Shown: positions 5,266 to 11,918 of the stretch, piece by piece
Position numbering within the stretch: position 1 is the first letter of the stretch
Layout of the letters: the number at the start of each line of letters is the position of its first letter
Source of the DNA: an uncultured Ignavibacteria bacterium
GTDB lineage: Bacteria > Bacteroidota > Ignavibacteria > Ignavibacteriales > Melioribacteraceae
Direction of reading: 5' to 3'
NCBI GenBank assembly: GCA_937930275.1
Contig: CALGLM010000375.1
Coordinates: 1-11,918 of the forward strand
DNA: 11,918 nucleotides
Position numbers and translations under genes: made by a program
The notes under the pieces: model-generated
Databases searched by the model: none
What the model was told of the DNA's origin: nothing
What the model saw: the letters and a program-made list of their open reading frames with translations, nothing else

Positions 5266-8200
5266 GTGATTAAAAAAATACTATTCATATTTTTAATCTC
5301 TACTGTAATATTCGGTCAGGTCGAAGTTAGTACCCGTTTGCAGCAAGCATTGCAAAATGCCAAGGCAGACGAGTATGTTTACGGCTTCATATATTTAAAA
5401 GATCAGGTTGATATTAACAGTCTTGACACTAAGCTTTATAAGGAAAAGGCTTCGCTTCAACAACGCGCTTTTGAAGTTATAACAGCTTTACAGCAAAAGG
5501 CAAACGAAACTCAACAACCATTTATTTCGCAATTTGAAAGCAAAACAGAAAGCGGAGAAATTTTTTCTTATCAACGTTTTTGGATTGCTAATATGTTTAG
5601 TGTAATAGCTAAACCTTCATTTTTTTATGAAATGATGACTCGTCAAGAAGTTGCACAAATGGATTTAGATGCCGAACTTTTGTTGGATGCCCCTGTTAAA
5701 GGAACTGCAACAGATATGGGTACCGAAAGTGTAGAAGCCGGCGTTAAAATTATTAATGCTCATAAATTGTGGGAAATGGGCATAACAGGACAAGGTAGAT
5801 TGCTTATGGGTATTGATACCGGTGTTGATTACAATCACCCACAATTAAATGCTCGTTGGCGCGGACAGCACGTTCCTTCTAACCAAGCTTGGTTTGATCC
5901 GGGCGGCGGTACTACAACTCCAAGCGATTGCGATAATCACGGTACACATACAATGGGTACAATGGTCGGACGTATTGTAGGCGATACAATAGGTGTTGCA
6001 ATTGATGCAGAATGGATTGCCGCAAAAACTATTTGTACTTCACCGCACACATCAAATTCTATTGCTGCTTTTCAGTGGGCATTAAATCCTGACGGAAACG
6101 CAACTACAATTAATGATATGCCGGATGCTATTTCCAACAGTTGGTACGATCCTGATATTACGGACGAATGTAACGGTTTGTATAAACAAACCTTTGACGT
6201 AATGGAAGCTGCAGGAATTGCAATTGTATTTTCCGCAGGCAATAACGGACCAAATGCTTCTACGGTAACTAAACCAAAAAATATTAACACAGATGAAGTA
6301 AACGTATTTTGTGTTGCCAATATTGAAGGTGCTGCATATTTATCAGGAAATACAAATCCTATTGCAAGCAGTTCTTCTCGCGGTCCATCACTATGCGGCG
6401 GAACCGGCTCGTTATTAATTAAACCGGAAGTTAGTGCTCCGGGTACAAACGTACGTTCATCAATTATGAACGGCGGTTACGATTATTATACCGGTACTTC
6501 AATGGCAAGTCCGCACGTTGCCGGTGCTATAGCATTATTAAGACAAGCATTTCCGACTTTAACCGGTAAACAAATTAAATTAGCTTTATATAATACCGCA
6601 AAAGATTTAGGTGCGGTTGGCGAAGATAACAATTACGGTAAAGGTTTAATAGATTGTTATGCAGCATTTTTATCTATGGGTACACCGGATAATATTGCTC
6701 CTACTACAATTTCCGATTTATCGGTTACAAATCCTACATCCAATTCATTAACATTGCAATGGACAGCTCCTTCAGATACATCTGTTGGCGGTGTTGTAGG
6801 TTACGATGTTAGAATGTCAACTACTCCGATAAATGATTCCAATTTTTCAAATGCTACATTTGTTCAGTTTACAACTACTCCAAAACCGGCAGGTCAAACA
6901 GAAATGATGACAGTAACAGGTTTAGATTTTAACACTACTTATTATTTTGCCGTTAAATCTCGTGACGTTTGGAGTAACTGGTCTGTTATTTCTAATTCTA
7001 TATCCGGTACAAGCTTAGTTGCCCCGGTAATAAATGTTACTCCTGCCAGTTTATATATGGAAATGGATAATAACCAAACAGCTAACGATACCGTACAAAT
7101 TAAAAACGTTTCTACAAGCCCTTCAACTTTAGATTTTGAAGTTGAACTTGTAAATGCTACATTCCCGACAAAAAACGTATCATTAAACTTAATTCCAAGT
7201 ACTGTTACGGATGAACATTCGTCTTTCGGATCAAAAGAATTGGGTGAAATGAATAACGGATTAAGTATTGAAGGACAAGGCGGACCGGATGCATTTGGTT
7301 ACAAATGGATTGATAGTGACGCTCCGAACGGTCCTACATTTGAATGGGTTGACATTTCTACAACCGGAACTGTAGTTTCTACTTGGACACCGACAGGTTC
7401 TTATTCCGGAACAGATGAAGGTTATGCCGGTCCTTTTGATATGGGATTTAACTTCAAATTTTACGGAAACGTATTTTCAAATATTTATTTTGGTTCAAAC
7501 GGATTTTTGTGCTTTGCACCTCTATCAGGCAGTATGTTTACTAATGCAACCATTCCTTCATCAGGTGCTCCTAACAATTATATTGCTCCTTATTGGGATG
7601 ATTTGGATGGTAAAACAACAGGTAAAGTATATTACAAAGCAGAAAGCGATAGATTTATTGTTCAATACACTAACTGGCCTCGTTATACAGGTTCGGGTGT
7701 ATTAACTTTCCAAGTGCATCTTTATAAATCAGGCAAAATAATGTTTTATTATAAAGATGTTACTGTTGCAACTAACAACAGTATGACAGTAGGAATTGAA
7801 AACGGTGACGGAAGTGTTGGTTCGTTGGTAGCTTACAACGTTGTTTATGCAAAAGCAAATTTAGCTGTAAAAATTTCTGCAGATCCTGATTGGTTAAGTA
7901 CAAATATTGCCGGCGGTACGTTAACGCAAAATAATATGGCTTTATTACAATTAACATATCAGACCGAAGATTTTCCGACCGGAACATATACAATGGATGT
8001 TAAAATTACAAGTAACGATCCTCAGCATACTCAAATACTTGTACCGGTTACATTAAAGATTAATGACGGCGGAGTTCCTGTTGAGTTAACTTCGTTTACT
8101 GCCGAAGCACAGAAAAACGGAGTATCCTTAAATTGGGTTACTGCTACAGAAACTAACAACAGCGGTTTCGCAATTGAAAGAAAAGTTGAAGGAAACACTT

Positions 8201-8646
8201 GGGAACAAGTGGGATTTGTAAAAGGAAAAGGAAACACAACAGAACGCAGCTATTATCAATTTGTTGACGGTAATTTATCAATCGGTAAGTATTCATATAG
8301 ATTAAAACAGATTGATTTTAACGGCAAGTTTGATTACAGCAGTGTAACAGATGCAGAAGTTACTGCACCAAATGATTTTTCATTAGAACAAAATTATCCG
8401 AACCCGTTTAATCCAAGCACATTTATCACTTACACACTTCCGGAAAAAGTAGAAGTTAATCTATCTATTTACAATTCCTTAGGTGAATTAATGGTTACAT
8501 TGGTTAACGGTGTACAAGAAGCAGGAATTTATAAGACTGAATTTAATGCTTCCGGATTTAGCAGCGGTACTTATATTTATAGGATTACTGCTACAGGAAA
8601 TAACGGTATTTATACTCAATCAAAGAAAATGATTTTAATTAAATAA
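5266..8646 (+). CDS. Secreted subtilisin-like (S8) serine protease with T9SS sorting domain
   Basis: The order is: signal peptide (1-18, MIKKILFIFLISTVIFG); propeptide-like region (about 35-145); S8 catalytic domain (about 150-470); fibronectin type III (about 475-585); an Ig/ASH-like strand set (588-640); a 190-residue beta domain (678-870, starting GYKWIDSD); a short Ig-like segment (874-934); a linker domain starting VPVELTSF (937-1033); and a T9SS type A sorting domain (1034-1126, NYPNPFNPST). The catalytic triad is intact: D184 in GIDTGVD, H225 in DNHGTHT, S412 in GTSMASPHVAG, with oxyanion N326 in SAGNNGP. The sorting domain predicts export by T9SS, cutting of the tail, and attachment to the cell surface or release. 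The start is GTG with GGAG six bases upstream (5256-5259); the overlapping ATG at 5264 stops at once. Likely role: degrading extracellular protein for nutrition. Substrate unknown. Confidence 0.95.
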   Translation: MIKKILFIFLISTVIFGQVEVSTRLQQALQNAKADEYVYGFIYLKDQVDINSLDTKLYKEKASLQQRAFEVITALQQKANETQQPFISQFESKTESGEIFSYQRFWIANMFSVIAKPSFFYEMMTRQEVAQMDLDAELLLDAPVKGTATDMGTESVEAGVKIINAHKLWEMGITGQGRLLMGIDTGVDYNHPQLNARWRGQHVPSNQAWFDPGGGTTTPSDCDNHGTHTMGTMVGRIVGDTIGVAIDAEWIAAKTICTSPHTSNSIAAFQWALNPDGNATTINDMPDAISNSWYDPDITDECNGLYKQTFDVMEAAGIAIVFSAGNNGPNASTVTKPKNINTDEVNVFCVANIEGAAYLSGNTNPIASSSSRGPSLCGGTGSLLIKPEVSAPGTNVRSSIMNGGYDYYTGTSMASPHVAGAIALLRQAFPTLTGKQIKLALYNTAKDLGAVGEDNNYGKGLIDCYAAFLSMGTPDNIAPTTISDLSVTNPTSNSLTLQWTAPSDTSVGGVVGYDVRMSTTPINDSNFSNATFVQFTTTPKPAGQTEMMTVTGLDFNTTYYFAVKSRDVWSNWSVISNSISGTSLVAPVINVTPASLYMEMDNNQTANDTVQIKNVSTSPSTLDFEVELVNATFPTKNVSLNLIPSTVTDEHSSFGSKELGEMNNGLSIEGQGGPDAFGYKWIDSDAPNGPTFEWVDISTTGTVVSTWTPTGSYSGTDEGYAGPFDMGFNFKFYGNVFSNIYFGSNGFLCFAPLSGSMFTNATIPSSGAPNNYIAPYWDDLDGKTTGKVYYKAESDRFIVQYTNWPRYTGSGVLTFQVHLYKSGKIMFYYKDVTVATNNSMTVGIENGDGSVGSLVAYNVVYAKANLAVKISADPDWLSTNIAGGTLTQNNMALLQLTYQTEDFPTGTYTMDVKITSNDPQHTQILVPVTLKINDGGVPVELTSFTAEAQKNGVSLNWVTATETNNSGFAIERKVEGNTWEQVGFVKGKGNTTERSYYQFVDGNLSIGKYSYRLKQIDFNGKFDYSSVTDAEVTAPNDFSLEQNYPNPFNPSTFITYTLPEKVEVNLSIYNSLGELMVTLVNGVQEAGIYKTEFNASGFSSGTYIYRITATGNNGIYTQSKKMILIK

Positions 8647-8661
8647 CTAATAACTAACGTT

Positions 8662-8690
8662 GGTCTCCTGAAAAACGGAGACCGTTTTTT
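8662..8690 (+). terminator. Rho-independent terminator of the S8 protease gene
   Basis: GGTCTCC (8662-8668) and GGAGACC (8677-8683) form a perfect GC-rich stem with an 8-base loop, followed by GTTTTTT. It lies 16 bases after the stop. The next gene starts only 23 bases downstream, so that gene depends on read-through or on a promoter overlapping this site. Confidence 0.92.
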
Positions 8691-8712
8691 CTACAATATA
8701 AGGGGTATCTTT

Positions 8713-9105
8713 ATGAAAAAAATGCTTATCATTTTCGCGTTTTTAGGTATTTATTTAGGCATTAATACATCTGTATCGGCACAAAGCTGTGATATATTGT
8801 ATTTTTGCGTTAAGTATGATGACGGTGAAAAAGACTGCTCAGATAGATTTTATGCAGGTTCGCTAACCGTTATGGCTAAATTAGTAAACGAAATATACTA
8901 CGAAAAAGTATATGTTCAATTAGATAAATATGAACCGAGAACCGGAGAATTTAAGTATTACGATGACTATGAATTTACTACGGATCCGGATATGACATAT
9001 ATCTATTTCCCTGGTATTAATTTTAAAGATAGAGGTTTTTACCGTGTCTTTTTGTTAAATCCAAGTAAAGAAACTATTACAAGTGCATTAATCGAAATAA
9101 TTTAA
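8713..9105 (+). CDS. Small secreted protein of unknown function (130 aa)
   Basis: I do not recognise a named family. Residues 1-23 are a clear signal peptide (MKKMLIIFAFLGIYLGI... ending VSA, cut before Q24). The mature part is about 107 aa, acidic and tyrosine-rich, with cysteines at 26, 32 and 42 close to the mature N-terminus. The rest looks like alternating beta strands (KVYVQLDKYEP, YIYFPGINF, FYRVFLL), as in a small beta-sandwich. There is no T9SS tail, so it should stay in the periplasm or be released another way. AAGGGG seven bases before the ATG is the ribosome site. It sits between two strong terminators. Three cysteines give one possible disulfide and one free thiol. Confidence 0.8.
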   Translation: MKKMLIIFAFLGIYLGINTSVSAQSCDILYFCVKYDDGEKDCSDRFYAGSLTVMAKLVNEIYYEKVYVQLDKYEPRTGEFKYYDDYEFTTDPDMTYIYFPGINFKDRGFYRVFLLNPSKETITSALIEII

Positions 9106-9128
9106 TTTACTTGTATTGATAAATTTGA

Positions 9129-9158
9129 AATCCTCCGAAAGCTCGGGGGATTTTTTTT
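9129..9158 (+). terminator. Rho-independent terminator after the small secreted protein
   Basis: AATCCTCCGA (9129-9138) pairs with TCGGGGGATT (9143-9152), ten pairs including one G-T, around the loop AAGC. Eight Ts run from 9151 to 9158. It also faces the end of the minus-strand coaD operon but has a poorer U-tract in that direction. Confidence 0.9.
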
Positions 9159-9188
9159 ATTTAAACATAAGTAGATAGAATTGTACCT

Positions 9189-9215
9189 TTGCCACTATCT
9201 TTAGATAGAGGGCAA
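9189..9215. other. Small hairpin with a promoter-like TACCTTTG, function unknown
   Basis: TTGCC (9189-9193) pairs with GGCAA (9211-9215) and CTATCT (9195-9200) with AGATAG (9203-9208), separated by a small internal loop. TAGATAGA also occurs at 9172-9179, thirty bases before the second copy at 9202-9209. TACCTTTG at 9184-9191 matches the Bacteroidota -7 motif but has no clear -33 and no gene in that direction. On the minus strand no T-run follows, so it is not a standard terminator for coaD. It may be an RNA 3'-end structure or chance. Confidence 0.3.
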
Positions 9216-9245
9216 TAATTATAAACAACTTTTATTAATTACTAA

Positions 9246-9725
9246 TTATTTCTTCTTCTTTTTTTCTAACATTTCCACCACTATTTCAGGCACAAAGGCA
9301 GAAATATCGCCGTTAAATTGTGAAAGGTTACGTATTATTGTCGAATTTAAGTATGTATATTTTTCGTGAGGCATAAGGAAAATAGTTTTAATTCCGCCGG
9401 AAAGTTTTCTATTCATTAATGCCATTTGGAATTCATATTCAAAGTCACTTATAGCTCGCAATCCACGAATAATACCAACAGCACCTAATGCTTTTGCGTG
9501 GTTAACGGTCAATCCGTCAAATGCATCAACAATAACTTTGCTTTCATCTTTAAAGCATTCCCGTAACATGTATAACCTTTCTTCTAACGAAAACATACAT
9601 GTTTTAGCAGGATTTCGGGCAATTGTTACTACAACTTCATCGAATAAATCAACAGCACGTTTAACAATATCAACATGTCCAAATGTTACCGGATCAAAAG
9701 TACCGGGGTAAATAACTCTTTTCAT
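9246..9725 (-). CDS. coaD: Phosphopantetheine adenylyltransferase CoaD
   Basis: This enzyme joins ATP and 4'-phosphopantetheine to dephospho-CoA, the fourth step of CoA synthesis, in the cytoplasm. The nucleotidyltransferase motif YPGTFDPVTFGHVDI spans residues 6-20, with T14-x-G-H17 as the T/HxGH site. RGLRAISDFEYEFQMALMNR (87-106) is the phosphopantetheine/ATP-binding region. YLNSTIIRNLSQFNGDISAFVP is the C-terminal family signature. The 159-aa length is normal, and it ends in five lysines. Its SD, AAGG, overlaps the rsmD stop codon (TAAGG), so translation is likely coupled. The rsmD-coaD order is conserved in many bacteria. Confidence 0.98.
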   Translation of the reverse strand: MKRVIYPGTFDPVTFGHVDIVKRAVDLFDEVVVTIARNPAKTCMFSLEERLYMLRECFKDESKVIVDAFDGLTVNHAKALGAVGIIRGLRAISDFEYEFQMALMNRKLSGGIKTIFLMPHEKYTYLNSTIIRNLSQFNGDISAFVPEIVVEMLEKKKKK

Positions 9726-9734
9726 ATAAATACC

Positions 9735-10280
9735 TTACATAAAAAATTTAAAAATGCAGCTATCACCAATTCTTTTAAATGGTTCGGCTTTAAAGTTCTC
9801 TATATCTTTATCAAGTGTTTGAATTGATCTTTCGATAATAATTAATCCGCCTTTTTTTACAAATTCATTTTTAACCAAATTATCAAATACATCGTAAATG
9901 TCATATTTGTAAAACGGGGGATCTGCTAAAATTAAATCATATTGTTCGTGTTGTGCCAACCGAGAAAATTTTATTGCTTCCAATTTATAAATATAGCAAT
10001 AATCATCTGCGTCCAAAGATGTAATATTTTCTTGTAAAACACGACCAACGGCAAAGTTGCTTTCAACAAAGTGAATTGAACCGGCGCCCCTACTTAACGA
10101 TTCCAAGCCCAACGAACCGCTTCCGGCATATATATCACAAACCGAGATTCCGTCAAACTCAATTTCGTTAGTAAGATGGTTAAATAGTGATTCTTTTACT
10201 TTGTCTGTTGTGGGTCTTACGGCTTTGGAGTTGGGGAATTTAATAGGTCTTCCTCGGTATATGCCGGATATTATTCGCAT
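9735..10280 (-). CDS. rsmD: 16S rRNA (guanine-966-N2) methyltransferase RsmD
   Basis: This S-adenosylmethionine-dependent enzyme methylates G966 (E. coli numbering) of 16S rRNA during small-subunit assembly. The N-terminus MRIISGIYRGRPIKFP and RPTTDKVKESLFN (22-34) are family hallmarks. DIYAGSGSLGLESLSRGA (49-66) is the SAM-binding loop, and DPPF (120-123) is the catalytic motif that positions the guanine amino group. The 181-aa length is normal. The start overlaps the stop of the PilM-like gene by one base (TAATG), and coaD follows after nine bases, so all three should be translated from one message. Confidence 0.97.
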   Translation of the reverse strand: MRIISGIYRGRPIKFPNSKAVRPTTDKVKESLFNHLTNEIEFDGISVCDIYAGSGSLGLESLSRGAGSIHFVESNFAVGRVLQENITSLDADDYCYIYKLEAIKFSRLAQHEQYDLILADPPFYKYDIYDVFDNLVKNEFVKKGGLIIIERSIQTLDKDIENFKAEPFKRIGDSCIFKFFM

Positions 10281-11203
10281 TATTCTAATCTCAAAACTAT
10301 TCCAAGTGGGGATGTAAAAGTAAGCAGCTTACGCTGTAAAAGTTGATTGTTTTTAACATTTTCTGATTGTGTTATATTATCAAAAGGAGATAATCGTATT
10401 AAATCTAAATTTAATTTTGTGCGTATTTGGTCAATAATGTTTTCAGTTACCGAATCGGTAAATATGTAAGCTTTATGTATAACATTGCTATCAATATTTG
10501 CTTGTTTTAACGAGCCAAAAGCATTTTTAACCGCACCAATAATTTCTTGAATATTTTGGTACGGAAAAGATTTTGCAAAAACGGGATTTGTTCCTTCCAA
10601 AACCATAAAATGAACTGCTTCTTCGGTTAAATATATACTAATTGAATTTTGATTTTTGTTATAGTCTTTTGCCGAAAAAATAGTTAAATTAGCTGCTAAA
10701 TGAACGTTATCAATAAATTTTATCTTTAAGTTGTTGGATTTTGCAAATTTATCAATTATTCGTATAATTCTTTTTTCTAATGCATAAAAGATAATATTGT
10801 TATTCTTTAAAATTGTGCTGTCTTCAATTTTTGCATGTCTAATAATATAATCGTTACTATTTAAATGCGGATACAAAACCGAAAACTCCCATTTAATTAA
10901 CTCGGTTAAATCTTTATCTAACAAAGTATTATCAAAAGGGATGGAGACAATTTTAAAAAAATCGTAGGGTAGAAGAAAAGATGAGAACTTGCTGTTGATA
11001 GGTTTGTTAAGCTGAATTGAATTAAAAGCTGCTCGGAGAACGGAGATAAGTTTTGTTTCTTTAACTTCCGGTTCAATAAAATCGGGAAAGAATTCCTCAT
11101 CTGCGTTCTCCAGTACAAAATTCATATCGTTAAAATTAACTTCAACAAGCTGAAGCTTGGACTTGGTTAAATTAAAGCCGACATGATTTTGAAAGAGCGC
11201 CAT
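10280..11203 (-). CDS. PilM-like actin-fold protein with degenerate nucleotide site
   Basis: This 307-aa protein resembles the type IV pilus assembly protein PilM. It opens with VGFNLTKSKLQLVEV (8-22), aligning with the first strands of the actin-like fold (usually GIDIGSSSIKLVEL). ELIKWEFSVLYPHLNSNDYI (101-120) matches the PilM stretch E-x-E...iPf. A second hairpin lies at 187-204. However, both phosphate-binding loops lack the usual Asp and Gly (N11-L12-T13 in place of D-x-G; SIYLTEE in the second), so ATP binding may be lost, as in GspL/PulL cytoplasmic domains. There is no membrane segment. It lies eight bases after a pilin-like membrane protein and overlaps rsmD by one base. A peripheral partner of that membrane protein is likely (inference). 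Confidence 0.6.
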   Translation of the reverse strand: MALFQNHVGFNLTKSKLQLVEVNFNDMNFVLENADEEFFPDFIEPEVKETKLISVLRAAFNSIQLNKPINSKFSSFLLPYDFFKIVSIPFDNTLLDKDLTELIKWEFSVLYPHLNSNDYIIRHAKIEDSTILKNNNIIFYALEKRIIRIIDKFAKSNNLKIKFIDNVHLAANLTIFSAKDYNKNQNSISIYLTEEAVHFMVLEGTNPVFAKSFPYQNIQEIIGAVKNAFGSLKQANIDSNVIHKAYIFTDSVTENIIDQIRTKLNLDLIRLSPFDNITQSENVKNNQLLQRKLLTFTSPLGIVLRLE

Positions 11204-11211
11204 TTATCAAA

Positions 11212-11778
11212 TTATTCCCAAGAAGCCGTATTTTTTAAAGCATCGCTAAATAAATCGCCAATTTTGCCGTAATTATCAGGGCATTCTATAACGTATCTAT
11301 TACCTTTTGAAACGTGTTTGTTAACACGAACAACTTTTCCGCTTCTATCAATTACGGTATCGGCAACTTCATTACTATCAATTGCAATTTTATATGCCAT
11401 ATATGATTTTGGTGAGTAACGTAAAGAATCGGCTAAATTAGGTTTAAACTCGCCCAAAGTTAAACTTTTGAACGGGTTTTTAATTTTACCGGTAACTGAA
11501 TCCGGTTTTGTTATTAAATCTACAACTACTTTTTCTGTTTTTAAGAATGTAATCAAACTATCGATGCTACTGGTATATCTTCCGTATTTCTTTTGGAATA
11601 GAATTTCGGCTTCTCTTAAGTTAGACATTCTGGCACGTGATTCATTTTTAAAGTAAGTTTCTCTTGCAACAACTTCTTGTGGTTCTAATATAGCAACCTG
11701 AACCAAAATATAAGCAAGCACTAATATAACAGCATAAAGAACAGCATGAACATACCATGGTTCACTTTTTGAAATCAT
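11212..11778 (-). CDS. Single-pass membrane protein, pilin/pseudopilin-like shape (188 aa)
   Basis: A short N-terminus is followed by one hydrophobic helix at about residues 9-31, then a helical, charged stretch. RARMSNLREAEILFQKKYGRYTSSIDSLITFL (48-79) resembles the region after the N-terminal helix in pseudopilins and in uncharacterised Bacteroidota proteins. The C-terminal half (80-188) should be a beta-rich periplasmic domain. No prepilin peptidase site (G-F-T-x-x-E) is present, so it is probably not processed as a pilin and stays as an anchored membrane protein. GGAGG (11787-11783) lies four bases before the ATG, making this a strongly translated first gene of the operon. With a PilM-like gene next, it may be part of an envelope complex. 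Function unknown. Confidence 0.7.
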   Translation of the reverse strand: MISKSEPWYVHAVLYAVILVLAYILVQVAILEPQEVVARETYFKNESRARMSNLREAEILFQKKYGRYTSSIDSLITFLKTEKVVVDLITKPDSVTGKIKNPFKSLTLGEFKPNLADSLRYSPKSYMAYKIAIDSNEVADTVIDRSGKVVRVNKHVSKGNRYVIECPDNYGKIGDLFSDALKNTASWE

Positions 11779-11918
11779 TTTTCCTCCGGATATTATCTTT
11801 TTTCTCTAATTAAATTTCAATTTTTATATTTTAAGAACTAATTTTTTTTAATACCACTAATTTGTTAAAGTATTTTGTCATAATCAACATTTTTTTTATA
11901 AATATTACTATTATTTTA

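Noticed and set aside
6072..6320. Minus-strand open frame of 82 codons
   Set aside because: Opposite the S8 catalytic domain, which is clearly the coding strand.
7415..7705. Plus-strand open frame of 96 codons in another frame
   Set aside because: Out-of-frame shadow inside the S8 protease; no ribosome site or recognisable domain.
7772..8237. Two minus-strand open frames within the S8 gene
   Set aside because: Antisense shadows of the protease's beta domains with no supporting signals.
10918..11118. Minus-strand open frame of 66 codons
   Set aside because: Alternate frame inside the PilM-like gene; the longer frame has the better protein pattern.
11468..11656. Plus-strand open frame of 62 codons
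   Set aside because: Antisense to the pilin-like gene, no ribosome site.
11779..11918. Promoter for the pilin-like operon
   Set aside because: Very AT-rich; apart from the ribosome site no convincing -35/-10 or -33/-7 pair was found. Nothing else is seen in this stretch.

Overview
The window is an AT-rich bacterial segment, most likely from the Ignavibacteria/Chlorobiota/Bacteroidota side of the tree. The best evidence is the large secreted protease at 5266-8646. It ends in a type IX secretion (T9SS) type A sorting domain with the NYPNPFNPST signature that is very common in Ignavibacteria. Two putative promoters resemble the Bacteroidota -33/-7 type (TTTG ... TAnnTTTG). Some genes have strong Shine-Dalgarno (SD) sequences (ftsZ, the pilin-like gene) and others have none visible. 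No tRNA, rRNA, CRISPR array, insertion sequence or phage structural gene was seen.

Layout. (1) 1-1500: the end of a division cluster, with the tail of a probable ftsA, then a complete ftsZ and a shared terminator. (2) 1508-3168: a compact regulatory island. A LexA/CI-type S24 repressor is translationally coupled to an unrecognised 196-aa protein and faces a divergent small Mor-like activator across a 112-bp, dyad-rich intergenic region. (3) 3297-4670: three minus-strand metabolic or unknown genes (Nudix hydrolase, small Cys-motif protein, hotdog thioesterase). (4) 4724-5170: a second hotdog protein of PaaI type, head-to-head with the first. (5) 5266-9105: the secreted S8 protease and a small secreted protein, each followed by a strong terminator. 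(6) 9246-11778: a minus-strand operon reading pilin-like membrane protein, PilM-like pseudo-actin, rsmD, coaD, with very short gaps or overlaps.

Most of the window is housekeeping. The part that could be a less described system is the island at 1508-3168. Its repressor keeps the Ala-Gly cleavage site and a Ser/Lys pair with the same Ser-to-Lys spacing as LexA, so it should be able to cleave itself when RecA is activated. That would release the coupled 196-aa gene and probably the Mor-like activator. This looks like a stripped-down phage switch or a domesticated DNA-damage circuit, and it sits directly beside ftsZ.

Two quieter signals concern ftsZ itself. A 12-nt perfect complementarity links the leader just upstream of, and partly into, its SD to the loop of its terminator hairpin. 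FtsZ also seems to carry two C-terminal-peptide motifs instead of one. Functions come from motif recognition by eye; no database search was run.
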